A stretch of DNA of 51,242 nt from Ophiosphaerella korrae (lineage: Eukaryota > Ascomycota > Dothideomycetes > Pleosporales > Phaeosphaeriaceae), in the NCBI GenBank assembly GCA_028456385.1, contig JALNQF010000297.1, positions 1-51,242 of the forward strand. The letters run 5' to 3'. Of this stretch, positions 23,739 through 36,716 are shown piece after piece. Position 1 is the stretch's first letter; each line of letters opens with the position of its first letter. The notes beneath the pieces were generated by a model. The model saw only the letters and a program-made list of their open reading frames with translations. It made no database searches and was not told the origin of the DNA. The position numbers and the translations under genes are program-made.

Positions 23739-24390
23739 TTGTTTATCTATCCTAGAGCTAAAGTTATTAATCTACTTTCCTCGTTAATCTATAGTTCTTT
23801 ATTACTCCTTATAGTTATTTCTTTTATACGTTGTTACTATCTTCTTACTAATTGCGTATTACGCAATAGTGTTGAGATGTTTCTATATTCTTGTTACGCT
23901 TCTCCTAAGTTAAACCCTAAGTCTTTTCCTTATATTATCTCTGTAAACGATAGTAGAGCTTATAAGGCGTATATTCGTGCAAATATATATAGTTCTTATA
24001 ACGTATCTAGTATTTCTCTTTCTAAGTGTACGTTTATTATACTTATTCTTGCGTCTAGGCTTAATAATAATAGGGAAAGCTATTAACTAAACTTAAGAGA
24101 AATTACTATCTTAAATTATAGAGGCTAAAGCTAAGTATAAGTAGATCTAGGAGCTTGCGTAAAATAAGCTAGTAGAGAATTAAGCTTATCTCTCTTATCT
24201 TTGTAAGATAAAGGCGTTAAATAATAAGAAATTAGCTAAGTAGTTAGTAGCTCTAGAAGCTAAGCTAGACTTAGATAAGGCGTTTAATATTGTTGTAGTA
24301 AGTCCTACGCTAGGCGTTCCTATTACCTCTCTATCTAATAGTAGTAATATTAGTTCTCTTAGTTCGCTACTAGGCGTTCTAGAAGGTTTT
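23739..24390 (+). CDS. Candidate antisense accessory ORF of copy A, between pol and 3' LTR
   Basis: The plus strand is open for 115 codons (23,739-24,086), antisense to the element. Readings include RAKVINLLSSL, FLYSCYASPKL and RAYKAYIRANIYSSYNVSSI. In the next frame a charged, coiled-coil-like stretch follows: IIEAKAKYK, LCKIKALNNKKLAK and LVALEAKLDLDKAF. Copy D has the same readings in the same order (KAYKVYIYTNTY, then TKALNNKKF and LESKLDF), although the two copies have mutated independently. The minus strand of this stretch is also fairly open, so coding on the plus strand is not proven. Function unknown. A frame change or an intron would be needed near 24,075. Confidence 0.4.
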
Positions 24391-24394
24391 AACT

Positions 24395-27300
24395 TTAGAA
24401 GTCTTTTAGTTTCTTAGGGTAGTTAAGGTTATCCTCTAGTTCCTATATATTTTCCTATAGTTATCCTTTTTTGTTATTACCTATCTATTCTACTAAGTAA
24501 TAGTTTCTACTATTATAGAACTAATATACTAAGATTTCTTTTACTTCTTATTCTTCTTGTTTTCTATACGTGTCTACTTTATACACTAGTAGTTCTACTT
24601 CTTATAGTACTATCTTAAGTAGTACTACGTAGAAGGTTAGGTGTATCCTTATTTTATTTAGTAGCTTTAATTTAAATATAACTAGCGTAACTTCTTTCTT
24701 AATTTTGTATAGTCTTATCTTAACGTAATCTAGTTTAGAGCTTAGTCTCTTACTCTTAATATTCTTTTATACTAACTATACTTTTTCTCCCTCTCTAAAT
24801 TAGGGTTTCTCTTTATATTTCTTATTATAGTATTTTACTATTTAATTATATACGAATTCTATATCCTATCTTAGTTAATTATATATGTCTTTAAGTCTAT
24901 TAGCGAAGTTTTCTCCTCTTAGAGACTAAGATATCTCTTGTCTTAGTATTCTATATACGCTAGAGTTAAATCTATAGTTTATAAAGAAAAGTAATACTCT
25001 TATTACCTTATTCTTTGCGCTGTTGTATGCTAGCTATGCTATAGGTAATAGTTATACCTAGTTATTCTAATTATAATTAAGGTAGTACCTTAGGTATTGT
25101 TCTACTATTTAATTTATTTATTCTAATTGTCTATCTATTTGTAGGTAATATACTATTAATATTACGTATTTAATTCCTAATTGCACTATAATTATTCCCT
25201 ATAGTTTTAATATAAATCGTATATCTCTATCTATAATAATCTTATCTAGTAGTCTATATTAGCTAATTACTATTCCTAGAATCTAATATATAGTAACCTC
25301 TATCTTACTTTTTTCTTTATATAGTCTAAAGTATAAGTACTTTATAAGTTTATCTACTATTATTAAGATTCTATTATACTTAACTCCTAATATTAGATCT
25401 TTAGACTTAGGTAACTTTGTAATAAAGTCTATTGTAATAACTCTTTATAGTTATTCTAGTACTTCTACTAGTTATAGTATCTTGTATAGTATATATCTAT
25501 TATACTTATTTTTTTAGTATTCTATATAGTCTCGTAGTACTTCTATTACTAGTTGTCTTACTCTTAGAATATAATAATTCTATAGTAACCTATCTAATAT
25601 TTTCTTAATGCCTTAGTAACTATATACTAGTAATTTATAATATTATCGTATAAATTCTCTTTAGATCCTCTTTAGGATGTATATTCTTTTATAGGCTTAT
25701 GCTAGTCCTTCTTAGATTTCTAGTTTTTCTATTTCTTTAGATACTTCTTGCGTTACTTTCTAAATCTATTTGTCTAGCTCGCTGCTTATTCTTTTAAGTA
25801 TTGCAGCTATCTTAGGTGTATTTAGGACTAAATGTCCTTCCTCGTTCTTAACTAGAACTATTCTAGTAGCGCTTACTTCTTCTTATAAGTCTAGTCTTCT
25901 TCTAAGGGCGTCTATAAATTAGTTGTCTTTCTCTTTTATATGTATAATTTCTATATTAAATATTAATAGGAATTCTTACTATCTTATATATTGTTGTAAT
26001 AGTTCCTTGTTTATTATAAATCCTATAAGATTCCTATAGTCTATATAGACCTTTGTTTAGTATTTTACTCTTTGTAGGTATACTCTCTATTATTTAAATA
26101 CTTTATAGATTGCTAGTATCTCTTTGTTGTAAATTAGATAGTTAAGTTCTACTATCTTTATTTTCTTAGAGAAGTATTTAACTAAGTATTCCTTTTTAGT
26201 CTTTAGGTCTTCTTGTATTAGTGCTATTCTATAGACTAAGTTAGATGCGTCTGTTTTTACTATTGCTAGTAGGTCTAGGTTATATATTCTAATAACTAGA
26301 TTCTCTATAAACTTTTTTTTAATCTTATTAAATGCTTTATTATATTCTTTTATCTATGTAAATAGCGTATCTTTTCTTATAAGCCTTGTTATTAGTTCTA
26401 TATCTTTAGACTATCTTATAATTAACTTTCTACAAAAGTTAGCTAGGCTATAAAATTATTATACTTCTATTAGGTTTCTTAGTGTTAGCTATTTGTTAAT
26501 TAATTTAATCTTTTCTAGGTTAATCCTAATTTTTCCTAGTTCTATAATAAATCTAAAGAAATCTGTTTCTTTTGTATAGAATTTGCATTTTCTTATTTTA
26601 AGAAATAGTTTATTTTCTACTAGCTTTTCTAGTACTTTGTATATATGTTATATATGTTCTTCTTCTATTTCTAAAAATATAAGGATGTTGTCTAGGTATA
26701 TAAATATAAATACGTCTAAGTACTTTCTTAGTACTATGTTTATTCTTTCTTAGAAGGCTGCTAGTACGTTTATTAAACTAAATAGTATAACTAAGTATTT
26801 GTATAGTCTATATTGTATTCTAAATACTATTTTCTATTTATTACCTTCTTTAATCCTAATCTATTAGTATGCGTTCTAGATATCTAGTTTTATAAAGATT
26901 CTTACCTTTTGTAGTCTACTTTGTATTATATCTATTTATAGTAAAGGGTACTAGTTCTTATTTGTAATTGCGTTAGTCTTTCTAAAGTCTACGTAGGGTC
27001 TCTTTTTACTTATTTCTTTCTTGTCTACAAATATAAGTCTATATACTACTATAGACTTAGATTCTCTTATCTATCCTTTCTTTAGTGCGTTTTTAATAAA
27101 TATTCGTTTAATTTTAGTTTCTTATTCTGTTTTTCTATAGACTAGGCTCTATCCTATATTTTTATCTTCTTCTATTTCTATTGCTAAGTCCTATAGCTAA
27201 TATTCTAGAAGGTAATCTTTAGGCTCTATAAGCTGTTTTTCCTATTTCTTGTATTCTTCTAGGAATTCTCCTTTACATATACTAATGTTAGCTCTTAGCT

Positions 27301-27781
27301 TGTCTATTTTATAGTAGCTAATTTTTCCTATTCTCTAATTAATGTGTAGGTTAGTTATCTTTAACTATAGTATTTCTAGTATTATATCTTATTTGTTATT
27401 AATTGTCGTTATATCTATAACTATATTTTTTATTATTATCTCTTCTAGTTTAAGTATAGAGGGAACTATCTTAAACCTAATTAGTTCCTAGAATAGTTTT
27501 CCTTTAATCGTACTTAGTTATTAAGAGTATTTCTTTATTATATACTTTATTCCTTGTATTTCTATAAACTTCTTTAATATAAAGTTTCTTGTAGCTCTAC
27601 TATTAATTATTAATCGTACTTTCTTTCTTTAGTAAGTACCTATCTTTGTAACATGTAGGCCTCTTATACCTTCTAGCTATTCGTGCTTAGGTAATTTTAT
27701 AAATTATCTATCTTTCTAAAGCTATAGTCTTACTTTAAGTTTATATTCCTTGTATTTTAGATATTTATTATACGTGCATTT
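24395..27781 (-). pseudogene. pol of copy A: RT, integrase and chromodomain
   Basis: Pol ends with a stop at 24,395. Just upstream is a chromodomain-like reading (about 24,400-24,580): VKEILVY, then NYYLVE*IG and ENI*ELEDNL, where the family has YLVKWKGY and TWEPE. Chromodomains steer integration towards marked chromatin. RT reads VFIFIYLDNIL at 26,687-26,698. The protease motif INSRATR-like stretch is at about 27,588-27,608. The reading stops at 27,781, where element E is inserted, and resumes at 34,613. Confidence 0.85.
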
Positions 27782-28224
27782 TATTATAATACTAAGTAGT
27801 AGGTAAGCTATTATATTGTACGCGATTAGGCTAAGGGATATAGCGTAGTAGAACACGTAACTATTTAGTAGTAAACGCTCTAGAGCGAACGCTCTAGAGT
27901 AAACGCTTTAGAATAAGCGCTCTAGAGCGAACGCTCTAGAGTAAGCGCTTAGGAATAAACGCTAGATAGCAAGTATATAGGAACGTCGATAGACCTTTAT
28001 AGACTATTGTATTTAATCTCTTCTTTACCTCTTATCTTAATAGAGTATTACAACTAATACTTTAATTAGATTCTTATCTACCTATTAATACTTATATACC
28101 TTGTAATACTCTAATAAAAGCTAACTATTAATTAAGTTAAGTAACTAACTTGTTTATTAACCTCGCCTATCTTATAGAAGCCTACTTGCTTTTATTACTC
28201 TTACTTAGTTCTAAGGTCTTAATA
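27782..28224 (+). repeat. LTR of element E (5')
   Basis: 443 bp. It contains a cluster of CGCTCTAGAGCG-type palindromes at 27,875-27,950. It differs from the right LTR mainly by transitions. Confidence 0.92.
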
Positions 28225-28289
28225 TATTAAATACCCTTAAGATAAGTAATACGTCGATAAACATAGACGACTAGCGTATAGGAGCAACC

Positions 28290-29150
28290 TATACTACTAC
28301 TTCTAAGGTTGCTAAGCTAGACCTCTACTATAGAGAATAGAATAAGCTTAAGCTATAGATCTTACAACTTAACCTCTTCTTTAAGGTAGACTAAGTTTAG
28401 GATAAAGATAGGGCTATACTTGCATTGTCTTATATAAGGGGCAAGGTAGAGAAATAGGTTACGCTATACCTTAAGAAATACCTTAATAATAACAATAGCG
28501 ACTGCGACAAGATGTTTAAAGAATAGATTAAGTTTAAAGATAAAGTACGATAAGCCTTTTTACTAGCGAACGAGATAGTAGTAGTAGAGTACGCGATGTA
28601 GTAGCTACGACAAAATAAGGTAGTAGCAGACTACGCTAATAAGTTCTAAAGCTACGCGATATAAATAGAATAGAACGACAAGTTATTAATAAGGATATTT
28701 TAATAGGAACTTAAGAGTAATATTTAAGGCGAGCTAATACGTAGTAGAGCTGCAATTAAGACGTTAGAAGACCTAATAGAAGAAGTAATCTAAGTTAACA
28801 ACTATATGTACAAATATATAGTAGAAGCTAAGAACGTAGGAGTACTACGTATAGAGTATAAGAAGTACTAACTAAAGTACGAGTAGCAACGCAAATACAA
28901 GAATAACTAAGTTTAGGGTAGCTATAGACACTTTAGGCTAGACGAGATGTACGTTAATAATATAAACCTAGGAAAATAAGAATACTATTACTATAAGAAC
29001 CTTAAGGGAGTAGAAAGCTAAAAATACTACGAGTGCGGCAAAATAGAGTACTTAGCGAAGAATTACTAAGTAAAGAATAAGATAATACGATAAATTAATA
29101 TACTTAAGTAGTAAGATAAAGATAGAGAGGAAGAATAGGAAGTAATTCCT
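28290..29150 (+). pseudogene. gag of element E
   Basis: The plus-strand frame reads KLKL*ILQLNLFFKVD, ILALSYIRGKVEK*VTLYL, then a typical retrotransposon capsid pattern. It ends with one CCHC zinc knuckle at 29,024-29,066: YYECGKIEYLAKNY, with the second Cys kept and the others read as Tyr. Gag packages the element's RNA. It has many stops (TAG/TAA) at expected Trp and Gln codons. Confidence 0.85.
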
Positions 29151-29639
29151 AGAGGAAGCTAGGAGAAGAGAGATTACAAGACTACAAACCTCTAGTAGTA
29201 AGATATAGGCGAGAGATATAACTACTATAGGATTGCTATATAACTAACAAACCTTATAATAGATAACAAGGTAGAAGCTATAAAGATACTACTAGGAGTA
29301 TAAAGCTATGTAAGAAGGTATTAGCTAAAGTAGAGATAAGCTAGGATAGATACCTTAGAATACCTTTAGCTATGCTAAGAAAGGGTAAGGTATAGGCGCG
29401 AGATAACGCTATATCTAGGAAGGCGAGTATATATAGCCTAGGATAAGAATAGGAAAGAAAACTAAGAGCCTAAGACCTCTAAATACGAAATAGCACCTAG
29501 AATACTAGAGCTAAGGTAAAAGAACGCTAAAGTACAAGATAGATTTATAAAAGAAATCTAGAGACTAGTAGATAGCTACTACTTAGTAAAAGAATAGTAA
29601 GACGAGGAACGCTAGATGCACAAAGTAAGGTAAACCTAA

Positions 29640-32600
29640 TAATACTAATTATTATACACAAATAACAATTAGGCGCTAATTATTATAGATCTAGTGTTAA
29701 CACGAGAGCTATAATACTAGCTATACTTACGTAACCTAAACTATCTACTACTATTATAGATAGGATATTACTATAACGACTACCTTACTTACTATTCTAA
29801 TAAGATAGGATCTAGATTTTTCCCTTATAGAAGATCTAGATATAAATAGAACTAGGAAAAGTATATAAACGTAAGATATAAACAATACCTATAGGATAAG
29901 TAAGAAGTAGAGCACTTTCTAGGTATAACTAAGAAAGAAGTAAATACAAGTAAGATACTTGTAAATAACTAATATATTAATTTAATTTAGTAAACCTATA
30001 TACTAAAGAAGTATAAACAATATAAGGAGATTAAGATACTCTAAGGATTTTAGCAAAAGACAAATAAAGATTACAAGATTAAGTCTTTTTTAGGCGAATA
30101 GCTAACACTAGATATATATCTAGAAGCTATAACGCTATTAACGCCGAAAGACTTATTAAACTCCTAGTAAAGATAGGAAGAGAAGGAATAAAGGTATTAG
30201 TAGATTTAGAGTTATTTGCAAACCTAATTATACCTAAAGTAGTAGAATAAGTAGGACTCTAACTACAAGTAAAAGGGACACTGTATCTAATCTATATCGC
30301 AAACAGACAACTAATACTAGGAAACCTAATAGTTAGTAATAAGGTAACTATAGAGATTACTATTTAAGGACATAGTATAAGGATTACCCTAGACGTATTA
30401 GTTTTAGCTAATAAAGATGTTATACTAGGACTCCTATAGCTACGAGAGTTTAATCCTAGAGTTAATTAGAAAAACTAGAACTTCTTGTTTAACAACTATA
30501 AAGACGTACGTAGATCTAAGCCTACGTATTAGTAGCGTTTAATAGTAGATAAGAAGGTACTATACAAGATAGTAGCTTTAATAGTAACTTATTAAGAGAG
30601 AATAAGTAACTCTATAAGTACTAGTAGGGCGCTAGGCTAAGAAGTAAGAGTAGAAGAGTAACGCGTAACTCCTAAGATCCTAGAATAATATAAGAAGTTT
30701 AGCTACTTATTTATAGAAGAGATAGATATACTAGTATTACTTAAGTACTAACCTTAAGACTATATAATTAAGTTATAGGAAGGAAAGGAGCTACCTTTTA
30801 GGCCTATTTACTAATTAATAGAGAGTAAATTAGTAATACTCTAAGAAAGACTAAATAGAGACCTAAAGAAAGGATATATACGAGAATCCTTGTTATTAGT
30901 AGGATTTCTAATTCTCTTCGTACTAAAGAAGAAAGGACTACTAAGGATGTGCGTAAACTACTAAAAACTGAACAACATTACAGTAAAAGACTAATACCTA
31001 CTACTAAATACAGATAAACTCTAAGATAAGCTAAGCTAAGCTAAGGTTTTTACGAAGCTAGACTTAAAGGATAGATACTACTTAATAAGAATTAAGGCGG
31101 GTAAAGAGTAGAAGATAGCGTTCTAAATACGCTATAGATATTATAAGTATATAGTAATGCCCTTTAGACTAATAAATACACTAGTAACGTTCTAAAGACT
31201 AATTAACAATATATTACAAGAATACTTAGATAAGTTTGTTGTAGCCTACCTAGACGACATACTAATATATTCTAAAGAAGAAGGCGAGTACGTAGAGTAA
31301 GTAACAATAGTACTATAGTACTTAGACTAATACAACCTACGACTAAAGCTAGAGAAGTGCGAATAGTATAAGATAGAAGTAGAGTTTCTAGGATATACGA
31401 TAGGTATTAACAAAGTTAAGATAAGCTAAGAAAAGATTAAAGTAGTAGAAGAATAGAAGGAACCTAAGATAGTTAAGGACGTATAATCATTCCTAAGATT
31501 TATTAACTTTAACTAATACTTTGTAGAGAGATTTTTAAAGAAAGTACTACTACTTATAAAGCTTATAAGAAAAGACACGATATAGGAATAGGGAGTAGAG
31601 TAGAAATAAGCTTACAAGGAACTTAAGTAAGCCTATATTATACTACTAGTTCTAAAGTAATTTTATAGTAACAAGACCCTAGTTATTAAGATAGATGTAT
31701 CTAATCTAGCTTATAGAGCGATAGCGCTACAAGAGTATAAAGGGAGATAGTATCTAATTATATACTATTTAGGGAAGTTTATAGAGTAAGAAGAAAGATA
31801 TAACGTATACGATAAAGAACTACTTATAATAGTTAATACGCTTAAATATTAGAGAGTATACGCTAAGAGTGCGATAGAAGTAATTGTTAAGATAGATTAT
31901 AAGAACCTAATATACTTTATAACAAGTAAGAAGTTAAAGGATAGGTAGATATAATAGTTAGAACTACTAGGATAGTATAAATTCAAGATCTAGTATATAC
32001 TAGGTAAGGAAAATAGCTAAGTAGACGCGCTTAGCTAAAGACACAATATCGTAGGAAAAAGACAAGTAGTAGAAGAAGCTATACTCTAAGATAATAGATA
32101 AGGATACTTAGTACTAAATATACGACTAGTAGAAGAGCAAGAAATTAATAACCTAGTTAGGATTACGAACAAGGTTCTAGAAGAATTATAGAAAGTAATT
32201 ATATAACAATACTATAACAACCTAGTATATAAGCACCTAGGGATTGCACGAACTATAGAACTAATCTAGAGGAACTATAGATTTAGTAAGATAAAGGAAA
32301 AAGTAACGTAGTTTGTTAAGGAATACGTAGATTACTAGAAGAACAAGTACGAGATATATGCACCTTACAAAGAAATATAAGTAATTAAGATACTAGAAGA
32401 ACTATAAATAGACGTTGCAATAGACTTTATTACAAGACTACTAACGTTAAAAGACCTAGTAATAGGAATAGGATACAATACAATAATAGTAATCGTAGAC
32501 TAATTTACGAAATACGCTAAGATAGAGAAATTCTAAAGTAACTACATAGTAGATTAGCTAGGACACGTGCTACTAGACGTACTAATACAAAGATACAGGA

Positions 32601-33480
32601 TACTAAAGAGCATTATTAGTAATAGAGATAAGCTTTTTACGTCTAATTACTAGACAACGCTACTTATAGTAATAGGGACAAAAAGAAAGCTATCGACAGC
32701 CTATTATCTATAGATAGATAGATAGATAGAATAGACTAACAAGATATTAAAGATATACTTAAGGATTTACAGTAATTAGAAGTAGAACAATTAGGTATTA
32801 CTATTACCTATAGCACAATTAGCATACAACAATAAGTACTTAGAAGTAATAGGCAAAATACTATATTTTGCAAACTATAGGAGATACCCTAATTTGTTTA
32901 AGAAAATACTACTAGGACCTAAGATAGAGGCAGTATTAGTTAGAGTAGAAGATATATAAGAACTCTACGAGGAGATAAGATAAAGACTAGAGGAAGCTTA
33001 GAAACAAAGTATTTTATATATTAATTAAAAATAAAAAATAGTACCTTAGCTAAAAGAAGGGGATAAAGCGTATCTTTATATAAAGAATCTACGAACAAAG
33101 CAACCTAGTAAAGGACTAGATTATATTAAGGTTAGACTATTTTTAGTTAAAGAAGATAACAGGCTAGTAACAAAAATACTAGAACTACCTAAAGACACTA
33201 AGGTACACCCTAAGTTCTATATAAGCTTGTTAGAACTAGCTAAACTAAAAATACTAGTATAGCGACAATTCTAATATTAGAAGGAGGAGGACGACGAGTT
33301 TAAAGTTAAAGACCTATAGGGATATTAAGAAATAGGACGCGACGCCTTCTAAAGTATATAGTTTCTCTAAAAGTAGCTAGTAAAATAGAAAGGCTACCTA
33401 GCAAGTAAAAATATATAGGAACCTAAAGCTAATCTATAGAATTGTTAGTAGATACTTAAGAAAGTAAGAAGTAAGTACAA
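29640..33480 (+). pseudogene. pol of element E: protease, RT, RNase H, integrase, chromodomain
   Basis: Protease region KVLVDLELFANLI lies at about 30,188-30,228. RT keeps an intact catalytic box, [10 protein letters not shown] (YLDD at 31,247-31,258), after MPFRLINTLVTF. RNase H follows around 31,640-32,000. Integrase shows its zinc-binding part (YKHLGIARTIEL, then a Cys-to-Tyr altered C..C) and core: IDFITRLL, SIISNRDKLF (second Asp now Asn) and IDR*IE*TNKIL (Glu intact). It ends with a chromodomain at about 33,289-33,435: LVK*KGYLASKNI*EPKANL, with Trp codons turned into stops. It is inactive through these stops. Confidence 0.88.
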
Positions 33481-34164
33481 TATACTAGGATATACAGGAT
33501 ATACAAAGCTATAGCTAGGACACAATAGATATATTAGTAGAAGAAAGTTCTATAATAAACCTAACTGCGCAGAGCCTACAAAGCGCCCTTAGTTGCAATA
33601 AATTTATCTAATAAGCTAATAGTAGACTAGATAGTAGGAGAAGAGGCGATATTAATAGTAGCAGTAGAATAGTTAAGAACTTGCGCTAAGACCTTATTAC
33701 CTTCCTACTCTAACTCTAACGCTAGGCACAAGGCCTTGTAGCGAGTACGCTCTTTAGTAGATTTTAATATTTTCTTATTACGTAGTAAATAAGTAATAAC
33801 AATAGTAAGAAGTTTTTTATTATTATCGACCTTTTTACAAAACTCTTTATAAGTTTAATTAAGAGACTCTTAGGTTATACTAACGTAGGGATACCCTATA
33901 CAAGTGCACTTAGTACACTTTAGAGTAGAATCTAGTATAACAAAATAAAGAATACCTAAGAGAGAATAATATAGATAAAGTATTTTAAAAATATAGTTTG
34001 TAGCAAAGATTTCTAATAAGAGACGAAGTCTGTAAGACTATAAGAGAGGCGATATTATAGTAAGATAGTTTTTAACTAGAAGGTAGAGTAAACTACTTAT
34101 AAGCTAGACCTAGCTAATAGAGGCCTAGGCCTAAGGATAAACTTAGCGTAAAAAAGGGGGATAG
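33481..34164 (+). other. Element E 3' region with polypurine tract
   Basis: Sequence between the chromodomain and the 3' LTR. No further motif is recognised. The polypurine tract at about 34,150-34,164, which primes plus-strand DNA synthesis, touches the LTR. Confidence 0.6.
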
Positions 34165-34607
34165 TATTACGATACTAAGTAGTAGGTAAGCTGTTGTATC
34201 GCACGCAATTAGGCTAGAGGATATAGCGTAGTAGAACACGTAACTATTTAGTAGTAAACGCTCTAGAGCGAACGCTCTAGAGTAAACGCTCTAAAATAAG
34301 CGCTCTAGAGCGAACGCTCTAGAGTAAGCGCTTAGGAATAAACGCTAGATAGTAAGTATATAGGAACGTTAATAGACCTTTATAGACTATCGTGTTTAAT
34401 CTCTTCTTTACCTCTTATCTTAATAGAGTATTACGACTAATACTTTAATTAGATTCTTATCTACCTATTAATACTTATATACCTCGTAATACTCTAATAA
34501 GAGCTAACTATTAATTAAGTTAAGTAACTAACTTATTTATTGACCTCGCCCGTCTTACAGAAGCCTACTTGCCCTCGTTACCTTTACCTAGTTCTAAGGT
34601 CTTAATA
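34165..34607 (+). repeat. LTR of element E (3')
   Basis: 443 bp, partner of 27,782-28,224. Starts TATTACGATACTAAG and ends GGTCTTAATA. Palindrome cluster at 34,258-34,333. It keeps more CpG and CpA/TpG than the left LTR. Confidence 0.92.
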
Positions 34608-34612
34608 TATTT

Positions 34613-36716
34613 GTACTATAGTCTTCTTAAGATATATTTCTTAGATAGTTTTAGTCTAGGCCTTATTGCTACGTAACCTTCTTCGGGTGTAATTTCTTAT
34701 CCTTAGATATCTTCTACTAGAATTGCTCCTGTATAATTATAGCTTCTTCTTCTTATAGGCTATACTTTGTTATTTACTTTAGGATTTCTATATATAATAT
34801 AATTCTTATCTAGGTATAATATCTATAATACTTTAAAATATACTAGATGTTCTAGATCTATTATTTTGTTATCTCCTTCTTAGTACTTATCTTTTCTAGG
34901 TGTTTTAGTAGTTAGGATATAGTATACTATTAGTACTCTTAGTGTATAGGCTTTATTAATCTATTACGTTTTTCTTATAAGGTGCTACTACTCTCTTTAT
35001 ATAGGTATCCTTCCTACTATAACTATGTATTACTTTATCTATTCTTAGAATAGCGTAAACTTTATTTTTTTAGGATTGCGTTCTTTCTAGTCTTCGTACG
35101 CTTCCTTTATACTTATAACTAGTAAGTATTTCTAAATAAACTTCTATTCTTTGTTTTGTTCTTCTATGTCTATTATTATATAGTTATTATAGCTGTATAT
35201 TTTTAGCTAGGTATACTCTATACCTCTTATACTTACTTATTTCTTACTTTCTTGTAGTCCTTTAGAAGAAGCTGTAGTAGTCTCTTTATCTAGTGCTAGT
35301 CTTTCGGCCTAGATTAATAGGGTCTAGGGCTCTTCTCCTTCTAAGTCTTTTGTTAGTAGGTCTATTACATGTACTATTTCTTCTAGCTATACTTTTATTC
35401 TTTCTTTTGTTACTACTACTCTATTTTATTAAGAGAAGTATCTTACTCCCTCTTTACTAAATTAATGTATATAGTAATTGTCTTTATAACAAAAGGTCTA
35501 ATAGAGCATTACGTATTGTATTTCTTTACTCCTAGCTACTTTCTCCTAAAGTTTAGCCTATGCTTGTAGTACTTCTTTCTTTTTCTTAGTTGTTTTTAAC
35601 TAAGTTTCCTTATCTTTCTTATAGTCCTTACTCTTGTAGCTATTTATAAGGTGTCCTAGTTTTCTATATTTATAGTATACTATATCTTTCTTCTTTAATT
35701 AGTTGTCTTTTACGTAGTAGCCTTTCTTACTACAATTAAAGTACGTAAAGTCTTTATTCTTCCTTTTCTTCTTATCTTTATTTATATCAAGGATTATAGG
35801 GTCTTTAGTATCCTAGTTTCTAATTTAGTTACTATACTTGTTCTTTTTCTATTCTTAAAGATCGTCGTTAATTTAAATTGCCTATTACTTTAAGGCTTCT
35901 AGTGTCCTAGGTTTCTCTATATAGATTATCTTGTATTAGATTTTCTTATTTAGTCCTTGTTTAACTCGTAATATAAGGGCTAACTTGTTCTATTCTATAT
36001 TTTGTAATAGTTGTTTAAACTATAATATATACTCTAGTACACTTTTTTGTTGTACGAGTCTTTTAAGTTTCTTTTCTACTTGTTAGGTAATATCTATATC
36101 CCTAAATGCTGCTCTTATTTGTTTTATAAAGTATTTATAACTTCTAAAAATAGCTCTAGTTTTGTCCTTCTAGGTTATTAGGGTATATATCGTGTAGTCT
36201 ATCTAGTAAGGTTTAAACTATCTTATTACATCTTCCTTGAGGTGCATTCTAATATATATTACCTTCTTTTCTTCTATATTAAAGTGTAGTGCTTATATAT
36301 CTATCTAGAGTTGTACTAATATAATAAAGGGTCTTAGTTTCTCCCTTATTCGATTAAACTTCTTAAGAACAGGTATCTTAGGTAGTTTCTTTGTTGTACT
36401 TATCTCTAGTTATTAGGTAATTAGTTCTATCTAATTCTAACCCTCTATAATAGCTTTAATCTATACTTTATTCTACTTTAAGTAGTCTTGTAGTTCCTTA
36501 TTCTACGTTTCTAAAGTATTAATTACTATTTTTATATCTTCTTTCTTGTCTATTAATTTGTTAATGCGTTCTTTAATTGTTTCCTATATAGTACTATCTA
36601 ACTTGTAACTACTCTTAGGGGCTTTACTTAATTATTTAATTAAACTTTCTACTATCGTGTTAGCTAGACCGTGCGCTACTTACGCTTCGCTTCTCTTAAT
36701 AACTAAATTGGCAAGG
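34613..36716 (-). pseudogene. gag of copy A
   Basis: Continuation of copy A on the right of element E. The two zinc knuckles are at about 35,650-35,745. It has a notable excess of TG over CA on the plus strand. The start-codon position inferred from copy D (about 36,650) reads ATA. Confidence 0.8.

Larger units (their letters stand above)
27782..34607 (+). mobile_element. Ty3/Gypsy chromovirus E, complete (6,826 bp)
   Basis: LTRs of 443 bp lie at 27,782-28,224 and 34,165-34,607, with TGTTA..TAACA-type ends turned to TATTA..TAATA. The target duplication is CATTT on the left (27,777-27,781) and TATTT on the right (34,608-34,612), one RIP change apart. A polypurine tract, AAAAAAGGGGGATAG (about 34,150-34,164), lies directly before the right LTR and shows plus orientation. 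It lies inside copy A in the opposite direction. RIP is lighter than in the surrounding copies. Confidence 0.93.

Noticed and set aside
27875..27950. Palindrome cluster taken as a CRISPR array
   Set aside because: There are no spacers of constant length, the units lie in an LTR and are repeated in its partner, and the genome is eukaryotic.
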